A stretch of 64,000 bases of DNA from Agelaius tricolor (taxonomy: Eukaryota; Chordata; Aves; Passeriformes; Icteridae), in contig JALJCS010000001.1 in the NCBI GenBank assembly GCA_023055355.1, forward strand, positions 71,403,381 to 71,467,380. Reading direction: 5' to 3'. The notes below the pieces were generated by a model. The model did no database searches. It saw only the letters and a program-made list of their open reading frames with translations, and was not told where the DNA came from. A program made the position numbers and the translations under genes. This document shows positions 24,431-36,669 of this stretch, one piece after another. The stretch's first letter is position 1. Each line of letters opens with the position of its first letter.

Positions 24431-27400
24431 TTACACCTGCTGTGGCAGTTTGGGTGTGCAGCTTAGCCCATAGAGACCATGAGTCCTTTGTCCCCTAACC
24501 CTGGGTGAAGACCTAACCCACCACTTGTGTGTGTCCCTCCCAGGGGAAGGGGTGGGGTGCTCCACACCCACCTGTCTGAGCACAGCCCTGGGGCTCTCCA
24601 GTTCCAGGCTCAAGAGCAGCTCTGGAGCTGAGCTGTTTCATGCTCTTGGGCAAATCCCTGGTACAGAGATCATCATGGCCAATGCCAGTCTCTGAGGGGA
24701 GCACAGAAGCTTCATTAGCTGATGTTTAGGGAAGGCTTTGGGCAGGAAAAGTGTATTCAGTGTTAAAAATGAATGAGCATCAGTAATGCCAAAAATGTCT
24801 GTGATAGAGGGAGAGAAAGACAATACTGGAGGACAGAATGCTCAGGGAGCTGGGAGCTGGCCCAGCAGAGCCACAGAATTCCTAGTGCCCAGGCACAGGG
24901 CATGGCTGCAGCCCTGGCTGTGCACAGTGTCCTTCAGGGACCTGTGGCCCAACTGGCTTGCCCCACCTTGTCCTGGCACATGGATCAATGGAATACTCAG
25001 CACTCTCTGGGGAGCAGCAAGCAGGAGATGTGCTGGTACCACTGTCCTTCCTCCATCCCTTCATCTCAGTCCTAGACTTGTTGGGCTGAAGACACCTCCC
25101 TTCCCCTGAGAAATGGGGAAGAAACTGCTCATGCTTCCCCCCCCACCACTGCCCAGTTTTACATTTCCAAGGCCACACTGAGGAATGACACTCACACAAC
25201 AGCACTGGACACCTTGAAATGGGAATACAAGCTCTGCCTCTCCTGGTCATTGAGCAGATCTGCTTATACAGGGTCTGTAACAAAACTACTGAGCATTCAG
25301 CAGGTCTCTTACAGGGAGCAGCCCTGGGAAACCAGACTCACTCCTCCCTCTTCTCCTAGGACTGAATGTAATCCTTGGTCCTGATCAGGAGGCTGCAATT
25401 TCCTTGATTACAGAAGCAGGTCAGCATGGAGACCTCCCCACGGGGAGATGAGCCACAGCTCTCTGGGCTGTCCTTGCTTTTGTGGTGACATTGGCTCGGG
25501 CTTTGTGCTGAAGAGCTGGGGGTGAGAAGGTGTGGAAAGGAGGAGCTGGGAGCATGAGCACAGCAATGACTGAGAAGGTGAATTTGCTGACTCACATGGC
25601 TTCCCTGCTGCTCTCCAGGGTCCATCTCACACTGCAAGGAACCTGCTAGCATCCCTGTCCATGGCTTTGCTCCCTGGAGCAGCTCCTGTCCCTCCCAGGC
25701 AGCTCATATCTTGGCCAGCAGGAACACAGAGGCTCTCTGCAATTCCAGCAGAGTTCCCAAAGGCTTGGATGGGAAAGCACCTTATAACCCTTCTCTTCCC
25801 AGCCCTCTAGCAGAAAAACATCTTTGATCTCTTGTGTATTACTACAATCTCCCTTGTGACGTGGCTCTGTAAGAGGGAAGGAAATGTCCCTTGGTCCCAT
25901 CCCAGGTGAAGGTACAGCTCTCATGCACACATGCTGGAGCACACTGTGCCTCGTGCTCGTGGGGAAATGAGGACACTTCCTCCTCCCTCCCTGAGGAGCA
26001 CAGCTGAGCTGCTTGCAGGGAAAGTGCTGCCAAGCTTCCCAGATGAGCTGCATGTCACTTCCCACGTCCCTGGTGTAGCAGCTCTGACATTGAGTTAACA
26101 AGTGCTGCCAGCACGCTGGGAGCATTCCCCCTTCTGGATGTTTTTCCAAAGCAAATCCAAGCTCTGAGCCCATTTCACTGGTGACCCACTGTTGCTGCAG
26201 GGCAGGGAGGCAGAGCAAATTATATGAGAGCCAGGACAATGATAGCAGGGACCAGGAGAACCTTTGGAATGAGAGAGATCCCACACCATTGCAGTGGGAT
26301 CTGCAGAAGGTTCATGCTATAGGATTCAGGCAGGATTGAATGCAAAGTGAGCAGGACAAGGTTTTGCTGTAATCAGAACTTCTGCTCAAAAGCAACTTTC
26401 CCAATACCAGTGCTGGGTGCAGCCTTTCACAACCACAGCTTTCTCAGCCAGCCCACTCCAATCTAAGGGGGGAAAAGAAAGGAAAAGCAATGAAAACTGT
26501 TTGATATTCCTCATTCAAGAGAGAGAAAGATTCAGAAGATGGATGTTGGCCACGGGGCTTAACAGACGTCTTCACATTTCTTTTTTTATGATAAATATCA
26601 TGTGTGACCCTTGGCAAATCAAAAACTTACACTCCATTGGAACATCTCATTTGCTTTCTTGTTTGACACAGAATTATAAGATGTAACCAGCTCCTCCTGT
26701 TGTGTCCAACAGCTTGTGTTTGACTAAAGCACAGATTTCCCATCTGTTCTGCAGTCTCAGTCCTTTTTGCTGCAACACTGCATTGAGAGCTGGTACAGAT
26801 GATCCCCCTAAATCCCTCAAATCCTCTTCTAGACACAGTGAGTCCCCATTCTATAGGCACTGCCTGTGTTTCTTGTTCTCCTCTACATCCCACAGCATGG
26901 AGAAATATTCATCCTACGCTCTTGGAAGAGAGACAGGCCATGGTACAACTGCTCTCTCACTGATTACTGATTATCCCACCAGTCTTTCTGCAATCCCCAG
27001 CTCTTAACAGCAATTATATTAATTTTTTTCCCTCAGTCTAGTGGCAGAGTTGATCAGTACTGGAATTAGCAGCTCTCCCTCCAGTTTCCAGTTAGGGAAA
27101 CAGAGACTTTTATTTTGCCTGTAGCTATCTGCACCATTTCAGGCTAACTGGGGGTTATTGCTTCAGTAGGTCTGGATCATCCTGCACCCTGTAAGGCTCT
27201 GACACATGGGCTACTGCCCCAAAGCAGCCCCTCCATGGGAAGACCTCAAGGAGAGCCCATCTTTAACAGAAGAAGAAAAGGAAGCTGCTGGAAGCTATTA
27301 CATAGAAGGATATGGAAACTCCTGGACTTTGGCTCAGGTTAAGACCTTGTCCTCTTGCTTCTTGCTCTTCTGGAAAACTGGCACAGTGTTCCCTAAAACC

Positions 27401-30400
27401 AGCACAGTGGTGCCTCCAAGTCTCAGCAAGTGGAGGCACAACAGAAAGGAGGTAAAAGAAGGCTGACAATGCCAGAGCTGACTGGGAAGCCCCACTTCCT
27501 TGAAATTATGCTAGGATTTGCAGAGTTATTTTCATGTGGGATTAGAAGAGAACTTCAAACAACATTAAAGAAAGCAAAATCTTGCAGTTTTGTTTTGGAA
27601 ACACAGATTTTTTTTTGAAAGCAAATCTGGCTTCCAAGATGCCTGGCAGCTTTTGGATCCAAATAACAGAATGCCCAGGGGTCTCAGGGCTGCTCAGGGG
27701 ATGGGCAGCTGCCAGAGAGACCATGGCAGATGCCTCTGTTCAGTACAACAGGTACATGGACACTTTTACTGATTGCTGGGTTGTTATTTGATTACAGAGA
27801 TCCCGAGAATCTGACATGAGATTTTGAAGAAGGCCAGTGGTGGAGGTGTTGGGAGGGGAAGGAGGATTAGTAGGAAAGGGAATAACCAATTTCATGCCCT
27901 TCGTGCATTTAGCTAGACCCACCTGGAGTTCTCATGATGCCAGCAGAGCACATAGGTGCAGACAAGGCTGGGAGTGAGACTGGTATGGATGAACAATTCT
28001 TTCCAATGTGATTTTTCCCTTCCATTCCTGCACTCGTGGGCAGCCAGCCTCCACCACAGGAATACTCCCACATCCCTCCCCTTGCTGCTGAGGGTCTCTG
28101 AGACACATCAGGTTCCACTCATCCAACACAGCAGGAGCTGTTGTGAACACAACCCCAAGATCTGCTGCCCCTCCTTCTGCTCCTACACCCCGTGGGCACT
28201 CTCTGTGCACAAGCCCGGGGTGTCCCAATGCTGATTTGAGGCTGGGGGCTAAAGCCAGGGGTAAATGTGACTGGTTAAGCAGGAACAGGAGTTCTACTGC
28301 TGAGAAAGCAGCTCCATATCAGCTCCTCCATATCAGAACTCAAAATCACAGCCATGCACAGCTGTGCTGGTGCTTCTCAGCAATGAAGGAGCTGATGCAT
28401 TCCCTGCTGCTGATGTGAAGATTTTACTCAAGGAGGGAAATGTTTTAAGGAAAGTGGAGGCTCAGCAGAGCTTTTGATTGCAGATTTCAGTCCCTGAGTG
28501 ATAACACAGTGAGGGTCCTGAAACAATTTGACACAGGAGACTTTTAGACACAGGAGGTTTTTAGACACAGGCTATTATCCTTCAGGGCTGATTTGAAACA
28601 AATCTTGGGGGCTAATTCTAAAATAGTGAACACATTGCACATCAGGGCACAGCAGGCATTAACACGTTAAAGCCTAGTCATCAAACACACCTTTCACTCA
28701 TAAACACCTGAGAACTTTGCCATTTACCAATCAGCCCAGCCCAGGATGCTTTTGAGATGCCTTTGTATGGCAGCCCAGGGCCCAGTACAGAGAGCAAGGC
28801 TCCTTTTCATTGCTGTGAGTCATGAAGGCATCCTTAGGCAATAGATCCCCCAAGGATTTCAGTGCTCTTCAGGCTAGCCCTTTACAAGGCATCAAGGCAT
28901 CTTCCTTGTGCAACCTTTACCCTGTCCTATCCTGCCCAAGCTGGATGAGTAATGATAAAACCCAGCACGGAGGCCAGCCCCTGTCTGCTTGGATTCTCAG
29001 CAAGACTGAGCCTGGGGAGAAGGGCCCCAGCACAGGTTCTGACCACAGAGTCAATGTGGAGCCTGCCAAGGCAAAGGCAGAGCAGTGGTTTGCAGCTCAG
29101 CTCAGTGGGAAGGAGATGGGCACCAGAAAAAGGGGAAAGGAGTGGCTGGAGGGCACATGGAGATGGGAGGGGAGAGAGGCACTGCTGCTCATTCCTAAGG
29201 CTGCTGCCCCTGAAGCACTGCCCTCATACCATGCAGGGCTGTCCTGGTTTGAGTTATGGGGCTGCTTTTTCCTCCTACACAGCCTGACCAAATGGCAGGA
29301 GGATGTCTCCTTCCCTGTGCTCAGTGGCGAAGAAGTGAGGCATGGGAAGACTGAGGATCTCAGAGAGCAACAGACCAGGCAACCCCAGCAGCAAATTGCT
29401 CAGGGCTTGGGCAGCCCTTTTGGAACTATGGGGCCGCTCCAGAGATCTTGGGGTCTTTTGCAAATTTTGTGGTAAGAGCAGAAATATGAGCAGTCACTGA
29501 AGCCCCCTGGTGATGGCTGCCATGGGTGGCTTACCCAAACAACAGCTGCATTCAGGGGATGGAGGTCCTGGGACGCATCCTGGAGTCTGGGCTTTTGTGA
29601 CACACCAGCTGCCCAATCCAGCTGTGGTGCCTGGCACTGCTCCTGTGCCACCCTGTTGTGACCTTCTGCCAAAGCAGAGCAGGTGGGATGGGAGGGAAGG
29701 CACCTGGTGCCTTCCACAACTCCGCATTTCCACCAAACTGGCCCATGAAGTGGTCTGCACCAAGATGCCTGAACCACAGTCCTGCCCAGCCACGGTGTGG
29801 ACACAGGTTCTGCACAGTCAGATCTGTTTGGGAGCTGTAGCTCCAGGGAGGACGTGGGACTGAGTTGAAAAGCAGGGCAGAGGCTCTGTAGATGGATGTA
29901 GCTATTTTTATAGTGCATGTGACATGGGGCTCTTTACATTTCCCTTCCAAATGGTGCCCTGCAGTGCCCAAGGGACATCCCCCAGAGAAGCTGACCCTGC
30001 TGAACACAGGGCTCTGGTGGCAGGTGGGAATAGGCAGAGCATGGTTTGTTCTGTGTGCTGGGCATGCTGTGCCAGCTTCCCTGAAGGAATGGCTTTCAGC
30101 CACTGTCTGTCCAAATGAGCACGCTCTTGCCTTGATTTGTCTGGAATTTGTCAAGGGAGCCAAAGCTCAGCATTGCTGAGAGAGAACATTTTAATTTCCA
30201 TTTTGAAACATAATCACTTTCAGTTTTGTCTTATAAAAGTCTTCTTTGCCTTTTCCCTGACCTTGAGGTTGCATGGTATGATAAGGCTGCATCCATCCTG
30301 TTACACTTTTACCTTTTAAAGGAATGTGTGCATCCAGTTTGCTGCTGGGCATGGCTCCTGTGTTGGGTTAAGCCCTGAATACACCCCAGGACTTGCTTGG

Positions 30401-31199
30401 GGAGAGCTGTGGCCAAGTTTGTGTCTATGGCTGTCCCACCAAGATCAGCGTGCAGACAGCTGGGCACCAGTGCCTGGACACTGCATTCACACAGATGGGG
30501 CCTTTGTGTCCCTCTTTGGGACCAGGCACGCTGCCACCATGCAAGGGTCTTCTCTGGCAGCTCAGGGTCAAGGATTTGCCTTTGTGGAAATTCAAGTGGG
30601 AAAGTTTCTCACTTTCACTTCTCCATGGCTTTTATGTTCATAAATGAAAACACTCAGACATAGAGGAAATAAATAGAAAAGTGGAGGTAGTGGGAGGGAA
30701 GGCAGCAGGGTTTAAAAAGAAACAACAAAACATTGATAACAGAGTTGTAGTACCAGTTTAAGGTGAGGTTCCAGCTGAGAAATGCTCTGCACAGGCAATG
30801 TGTGTCCCTTGGGGATGGAAGGGCTTTGAAGGGGCTCAGCGTGGATAAAGGGGGGTCTTTCCAGCCCAGATCCAATGAAGTGACCAAGCCCCCCCATTCA
30901 CAGGCAACCTCCTTCAAGTCAGCTCCAATCCCCTGAGGAAAATTTTTCTGTGCCTCTTCAGTGTAGAAATGGTGCCATCCCCTGCCTAAGGAACTTCAGA
31001 GACCTTTCTAAATCATACCCTGTGTGGTGAGGGAGAGAACAAAAATCACTGTTACAGTGTAGTACAGGATTCCTGAAGGGCAGAGGGGTCCAGGCTGGCT
31101 GGTCATTCCTCAGGGAAGAAATCCTAGAAGTGCAGGAGCATGCTGTCCCCATGTGACACAAGATGAGCTGGTGGAGGAGAGGACTTGGCCTGGCTGAAA
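24431..31199. other. Long intergenic stretch, no gene supported
   Basis: Nearly 7 kb without a recognisable repeat or exon. It contains the two longest ORFs outside the CpG islands, 28822-29475 on the plus strand (217 codons) and 25646-26284 on the minus strand (212 codons). Neither has recognisable domains. Both show Trp, Cys, Ser and Pro-rich chance-like composition, and the GC-moderate sequence makes such ORFs likely by chance. Short motifs resembling avian LTR starts occur at about 24438 and 29239 but have no matching partner end. Confidence 0.35.
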
Positions 31200-31791
31200 A
31201 GATAGCTTTGGCTGGAACTCAGGCTAAATAAATGAGTTTACCAGCTTTGGAAGAAGGGGCTGGCAACTCAGGAGGACTACAAGGATGTTGGGGGGTTATG
31301 CAGGGAGAAAATTACAAGGGCCAAAGCCCAACTAGAAATTAATCTGGCTACTGCTGTAATGGACAATACAAAATGTTTCTATAAAGTTATTCACAACAAA
31401 AAGAGGGCTAAGGAGAATCTCTGTCCTTTATTGGACGCAAGGGACACATAGTGACAAAGGCTGAGGTACTTAATGCCTTATTTACCTCAATATTTAAGTC
31501 TTTTAAGACCAGTTGTTCTCCAGACAGCCAGGCCCCTGAGCTGGAGAACAGATATGAGGAGGAAATGAAGCCCCCCAAATGCAAGGGGAAATGGTCAGTG
31601 ACCTGCTACACCACTTGGACAAACAGGAGCCTATGGGGCTGGATGGGGTCACTACCCCTGGAGGTATTTAAAAGATGTGTAGATGTGGTGCTTGGAGACA
31701 TGGTTTAGTGCTGGGCTTGGCAATGCTGGGCTAAAGGTTGGGCTTGAGGACCTTAAGGGTTTTTTTCCAACCTAAATGATTCTATGATTCT
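31200..31791 (+). mobile_element. CR1 LINE with internal deletion
   Basis: The left part, up to about 31645, resembles the CR1 reverse-transcriptase ORF region ('gaggtacttaatgccttatttacctcaatatttaagtc', 'gacagccaggcccctgagctgg'). It then passes abruptly at about 31650 to the extreme 3' end ('cccctggaggtatttaaaagatgtgtagatgtggtgcttgg', 'ggttgggcttgaggaccttaagggtttttttccaacctaaatgattctatgattct'). More than a kilobase of the element is therefore missing from the middle. Short ORF remnants at 31451-31708 belong to the element and are not a host gene. Confidence 0.85.
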
Positions 31792-32209
31792 AATTTTAGA
31801 GAACTAGCTCAGTTTTTTTAGATAACAGGTAAAGCTGCAGCCCCTTTTGCCAGCCTGGATGCTACTGTGTAGGTAAAAATCTGTTTATATGATTTAAACC
31901 ACTCAGGCATTTGCCACCCTTGACAAATCTTCCTGATATCTCCATAGCAATATGCTCTAGCTGGAAAGGTTGCACTTTTCCCTGACTGTTCCAAGCCTGT
32001 CCTGTTCCATAAGAATGCTTTTGGCTTGCATCCCCAACCTAAATGTGTTCTCTATGAAACTCAATTTTTGATTTTGCACGGTCACAGGAGACAAACGCCA
32101 GTAAATTGAGTTGCCAGATAGGAAAAAAAGCCAAGCAGGTTGGACCTCTGGAGGCTTCCAGCATTAGGCATGGGAAGCGATGCTACAAGGCTCTGTTCTG
32201 AGCTGTATT

Positions 32210-32740
32210 TTCAGCAGTGTGGCGGATGGCAGCTGCTGCCTTCACCTGCTCGGTGCCTGAGGGCGCCCTGTGGCCAGTGGAGGTGCTCCCAGCGCTCTCG
32301 GGGATGCGATGCCGCTGTGGAAAGGCAGCTGCGGTGCCCGGGATGCTGCGGGCAGCAGGGCAGGGCTGCCGGGGCTGCTGAGCTGAGGTACCCACCCAGC
32401 GAGTGCCAGCAGCGCTCAGCCAGAGCTGGGATGGGCAGTGATGGGTGACTCCGTGCTCATCCTGGGCTGGACCTCCGGAGCCAGCAGGGTGGGATGGGCA
32501 TCAGTTAAAAAAGAATAAAGGCAGGTTGGGAAAAATGACAGAGAAAACAGTGGCTAGACAGAACCCGTGGGGTTTTTCAGGTTTTGGGGCACCTCTAAAT
32601 TTCCCCAGGCAGGAAGCAGGAGCTGCAGCAGCGCCGGCAGCCAGGCTGCCTCCCGCCCATCCCGAGCCCATCCCGAGCCCATCCTGAGCCCCAGTCCCGC
32701 CACAGCTCCGTGGTTATCCCGGCAGCGCCACGGCGTGCAG
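32210..32740. promoter_or_regulatory. Weak isolated CpG-rich patch
   Basis: CpG-containing words cluster here (gggcgccc, agcgctctcgggg, gatgccgctg, gctgcggtgcccggg, cagcgccggcagcc, cggcagcgccacggcgtg) while flanking DNA is CpG-poor. It is smaller and less dense than the two terminal islands and no start codon plus donor is evident. It could be an orphan CpG island, an enhancer or a non-coding RNA promoter. I cannot tell which from sequence alone. Confidence 0.35.
32656..32688. repeat. 11 bp tandem repeat, three copies
   Basis: Three units of CCCATCCCGAG, the third with one C-to-T change (CpG decay type). It lies inside the weak CpG-rich patch. Confidence 0.95.
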
Positions 32741-33480
32741 AGCCATCTACTGACAGAGAGATGCAACACAAGGAGGGATTTTTAATTTTTTTTTTTTCCT
32801 CTCCTGTAGGTTTTTTTCAACTTTGTCCATGCAGTTGAAGGGTTTTTTGCAATACAGCCCATGGGCAGTACAGACGGTGTGGTGTGGCTCCTGCACACAA
32901 CTCAGCACAGGAATTACTCTGCCAGCCTGATACCTGCTCTTCTCTATAAGAAATGTTCCAACATTGCCCCATCTTGAGCTATGGATCTGTCATGCAAGAC
33001 AAAGAAGGAAGAAATGAAATATTTTTTGAAGTATCCTTGGAAGCCAGGAGACAGATCCTTCCCTCCTCAAGCAGGAGCTCTGCCTGGAATCACAGCACTG
33101 TGAAATAATTGATAATGTGGACACAGGCCTGGAAGTTGTTTGAGGACATGGCAGCATCTGGAGCGAGAGGGACAGGCTGAGCAAAGCTGTGCTGAGGCCA
33201 CAGGGCTGCAGTCCCTGAGTTACCAATGAGGCAGGGGCACATCTGCTCTAACAAAGTTTCTTTCCATGCCTTTTCTCGGGGCAGTTTTTTATCTGCTGAA
33301 AATGTACACAAGCCCCAGCACTTTCATTTTGCATCAGCTCATACGGATCGCTGCCTTCTCTCCAACAGCAGCACAAACAAACCTCTTCTGCCTGACCTAG
33401 GTCTGCAAAACAGACTGTGTGTTTATTCCACCACAATAACAACTTCTTTATCTGTGTGCAAACAGCAGGCTTCAGGAGGA

Positions 33481-33513
33481 GCATGATTCTCCTTTGCAAA
33501 GTGAGAATCATGC
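33481..33513. repeat. Near-perfect 33 bp palindrome
   Basis: Arms GCATGATTCTC (33481-33491) and GAGAATCATGC (33503-33513) are exact reverse complements. The centre, CTTTGCAAAG at 33492-33501, is itself a perfect palindrome, leaving one unpaired T at 33502. The whole can form a cruciform or hairpin or be a symmetric protein-binding site. Confidence 0.95.
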
Positions 33514-33677
33514 ATAGCTCTGTGCCTTTGGGGTAGAAACTCACCTTTCCTTTAAAGCTATAAACAGATGCTGTGATTCTTGGGTTTGCAGGGTAGCTGC
33601 TTCACAGAAAGCGTAGAGCAGGCTAGAAAGAGCTGCTTTTGTAGCAAAATGTGGACATTAGGATGGAGTTTGAGAGG

Positions 33678-33790
33678 ATCATAGAATGGTCTGGGTTGGA
33701 AGGAATCTTTAAAACTCACTTGACTCCAACCTCCCTGCCATGAAGTTTTTCCTTAGATCAGGTTGCTCAAGCTGACCTCAGGGTGACTGT
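33678..33790 (-). mobile_element. CR1 LINE, short 3' fragment
   Basis: This is antisense CR1: 'gatcatagaatggtctgggttggaaggaatctttaaaactcacttgactccaacctccctgccatg' followed by a decayed 'agatcaggttgctcaagctgacctc'. Confidence 0.9.
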
Positions 33791-35039
33791 TGCTCTCATG
33801 ACTGCTGTAGTTGGTGCTCATCTTGTCCCAGGTGAGCACCTGTGGGTGGATCATCTCCCCTCTGCTCCCACCCTGGCTCACACTGTCAGTTCCAGCTGTT
33901 TGTGATACCAATCCACTGCCTCTATCTCCATCTGAGAGCCTCTTTCACAGCAGGAGCTGGGCTTGCATTTGCGGTTGCAACAGAAACTGGCGATTCAGTT
34001 TGTGATACTTTGGCAGAGATGAAATGAAATCAGAAATGAAGATGAAAAAAAAAAGAGTAACCAGGCTCAAAAAGTCATAATAGCCATTCCCCTAGGAAAA
34101 ATAGGGGGCGAAGAAGAAAGCTTTTAAAAGGAAGGTGAGAGAGCTGAGTCTTTGTGCCATTTTTGGCTTGCCCAGAGTGGTACCAGGTGGAAGATTGCTG
34201 CTGGCTAATTAGGATATGCAGAAAAGGTGAAACTGGATCATGCTACTCCTGACACAAAGACTCTCCCCATGGCACAGAGCACAGGTCTGGCCTCTTTACC
34301 CTCAGCCTGGCTTTCATGCTGGCATATCTACACTTTTGTGGACAGGGACTGATGTGCATTGAACAAATATTTCAGTTCTGTGTCTGCACAGAATACTGAT
34401 AGGAATGGGCAGGTTCTATGTATTGCATAAATAATAAACACCTTCATTCTCTCCAAAAAAACCCAACCATGTGTGAAATAGCATGTTACATACTTCAAAA
34501 CAGAGCCTTAACTTTGCCCATTATCTTGAAATGCACCCTCATTGTGTGTGTGTCATCAGTGCATTTCAAGACCAAAGTGTGAAAAATGCCCTTTATATAT
34601 TTGTTACTTACTTATAACATTTTATTTGTTTGATTTTAAGGATTTTTTTTATGACCCCATAGCAAGCCTGGGCTAAAACATGGTATTTCTGGAGTATTTT
34701 CATTAAGGCACCTATGACTGAAGTGCTTTATTTGCCCCACTGATGTGACACATCTGTCCTTTGCACCACATTCCCTCTAAAGTTTTATTGTCTTATTTTG
34801 GTGTTACGTTAAAGAACATTTGCAAGTCAGAGACATTCTTCAGTGCCATCTAACAACAGTGTGGCAGTGCTGCTCTCACTGCTGCCAGTGTGAGACACCC
34901 AAAGGGACACGGTGCTGCAGGGGGGCAGGTGCCCTTCTTTGCCCATCATTCCCTTCTGGGAAGGTCTGTGTGGCTTCAGAGAAGATGGAGCTGGTAACAA
35001 ATTAGGATCAGAAAAGTAATGGAGCAAATCAGACAGCAG
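33791..35039. other. Intergenic sequence without recognised genes
   Basis: No repeat or exon was recognised. It contains the 13 bp-stem inverted repeat listed at 34524-34571. AT content becomes noticeably higher from about here rightwards. Confidence 0.35.
34524..34571. repeat. Inverted repeat, 13 bp perfect stem
   Basis: TCTTGAAATGCAC (34524-34536) and GTGCATTTCAAGA (34559-34571) are exact reverse complements separated by 22 nt that include a short GT run. A transcript of either strand would form a small hairpin. The stem is shorter than that of typical microRNA precursors. Confidence 0.95.
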
Positions 35040-35225
35040 ATCATAGAATCATTTAGGTTGGAAAGGACTCTTGAGATCTAATCCAGCCACTGACCTAACA
35101 CACCAAGCCCACTACTGAATCAATGTCCCTGAGTGCCATGTTCTACACATCCTTTAAATACCTCCAGGAATGGTGGCTCCACTACTTCCCCGCTCTGAGC
35201 TGGGCCAGTCATCTTCACCTACTTT
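35040..35225 (-). mobile_element. CR1 LINE, 3' fragment
   Basis: This is antisense CR1: 'gatcatagaatcatttaggttggaaaggactcttgagatctaatccagcc', 'cactactgaatcaatgtccctgagtgccatgttctacacatcctttaaatacctccaggaatggtggctccactacttcccc'. It belongs to the subfamily with the 'cctttaaatacctccagg' motif. Confidence 0.93.
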
Positions 35226-35378
35226 GCACCACTTTGGTCTGAATTGTCAATACAGACTTGTTTTCTGTTTTCACTTAACATCTTTCCCAGAACTGCTGCA
35301 TGCCAAATACATCAGGTGACAAACACTTGGCAGGGCCACCTGCTTCCCTGCAGCCCTGCTGAGACCTCCCTGCATTCC

Positions 35379-35404
35379 CAGGAAAACATCTCAGGAAAAC
35401 ATCT
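35379..35404. repeat. 13 bp perfect tandem duplication
   Basis: CAGGAAAACATCT occurs twice head to tail (35379-35391 and 35392-35404). Confidence 0.95.
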
Positions 35405-35904
35405 CTGAGATATTCCCAGGGAGCATCAGAGGCTGGGTCACCACAGGCTGCAGTGGCATTTGCAGCCTCTTGTTTCTGCTTTGTCCCTAACAGAATGCAG
35501 TGGGGAGCACCAAGATCACATGAAGGTGGCATTGCTCAGTGTGGGAAGTACAGGACATCTCTACAAACAACCTCCCACACATTTGTTTGCAGCCAGCCCT
35601 GCTCAGTTTTCCTCTTAGATTCATCTGGACAGGGAGCTCTCAGTTTTCCTGGTGAATTTCACTCAGTTTGCCTTGATTAGGCTGCAGCATTTCAAGACAA
35701 CAATCAACAATATCAATTCCATTTGGCCTGACCCACTGCCCCACACAAATCAGGTGGTGATTTGTGGCTGCTGATGGCCTCCACAGAGCTGTGCATGAGG
35801 GCCCTGGCCAAACTGGACAGCTCTGCACGGTGGGAAAACTCAAGTTTGCAGGGCCAGCTTGAGGCACGTGGATTTTGATAACACACAGGTACATCCTAAG
35901 TGTA

Positions 35905-35965
35905 AAATCATCACATTGCTTAGGTTGGAAAAGATCTTTAAAACCATTAAGCCCAACCTTTAATC
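35905..35965 (-). mobile_element. CR1 LINE, very short 3' remnant
   Basis: The antisense CR1 end 'aaaatcatcacattgcttaggttggaaaagatctttaaaaccattaagcccaacc' is followed by non-CR1 sequence, so only about 60 bp of the 3' terminus is visible. Confidence 0.8.
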
Positions 35966-36641
35966 CAGGGGTTGAGGGATGAACCTGCTGCCTGGGGCTC
36001 CAGCAGGAGCACCATGGGGTGGTGAAGATGGTCCCTCCTCTTCTCTGGGGGTATCTTGCATGGCCAGAGTGTTTGTGGGAGGCCACAATGCTCACCCAAC
36101 CAAAAGGACTGTGGGACTGGCAGTGTGCAGAGCCCAAGCAAAAATCAGCTGTGGGGATGCTCTCCTGCTGGGTTCATGGTATTGACAGGCTGAGGGAGGA
36201 TGAAAAAGGTGAAGGCTTTGTGTAGCTACCTCTCCTCCATGCTCAGGAGCTACAGTGAATATTGGTGTAATATATACCACTCCTTTGATCTTTCTAATAA
36301 TTTTTTTTTTCAGGCAACTTCTCCATCTAAAATTCTTTTTGAATGAGTTCCATGACCAAGACACCAAGGAAAAATATGGAGTTTTTTTGCCAAATGCTCC
36401 CTTCCTCAGAGGACTTCTTGTGAGATCCTAAATTTGACCTGGTTTTGGATGGGTTTTTTGAAGTAATGTGACATTGTCTAAGACAATGAACAAACTGAGT
36501 TTTGTGGACCAGCCTGCTGGATGTGCAAAAATGGCCAAGTGCCCTCTTAAGTGGGGTTGTGATCACATGGAAAGAACTTTTGGCCTAAGGCTAGCTCTGT
36601 GCCTCTAGTTTTGCTTGGAGAGCTTTCCCAATATTTACACC

Positions 36642-36669
36642 TAGGAAAGGATGCATAGGAAAGGATGCA
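36642..36669. repeat. 14 bp perfect tandem duplication
   Basis: TAGGAAAGGATGCA occurs twice head to tail. Confidence 0.95.

Larger units (their letters stand above)
31792..33677. other. Intergenic sequence with an isolated CpG-rich patch
   Basis: No gene was supported. The interval 32210-32740 stands out from its surroundings by higher GC and many CpG dinucleotides and is listed separately. A near-perfect palindrome lies at 33481-33513. Confidence 0.35.

Noticed and set aside
24438..24720. 'tgtggcagtttgggtgtgcagc' resembling an LTR start next to a CR1
   Set aside because: No matching CA end, polyadenylation signal or flanking duplication could be found.
26690..26960. Possible further ancient LINE fragment
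   Set aside because: Only one or two vague word matches, not ordered stations as in 17640-19560.
29239..29280. 'tgtcctggtttgag', similar to the start of a common avian LTR
   Set aside because: The similarity does not continue beyond about 14 bases.
31451..31708. 85-codon plus-strand ORF
   Set aside because: It is part of the CR1 reverse-transcriptase region and runs through an internal deletion, so it is not a host gene.
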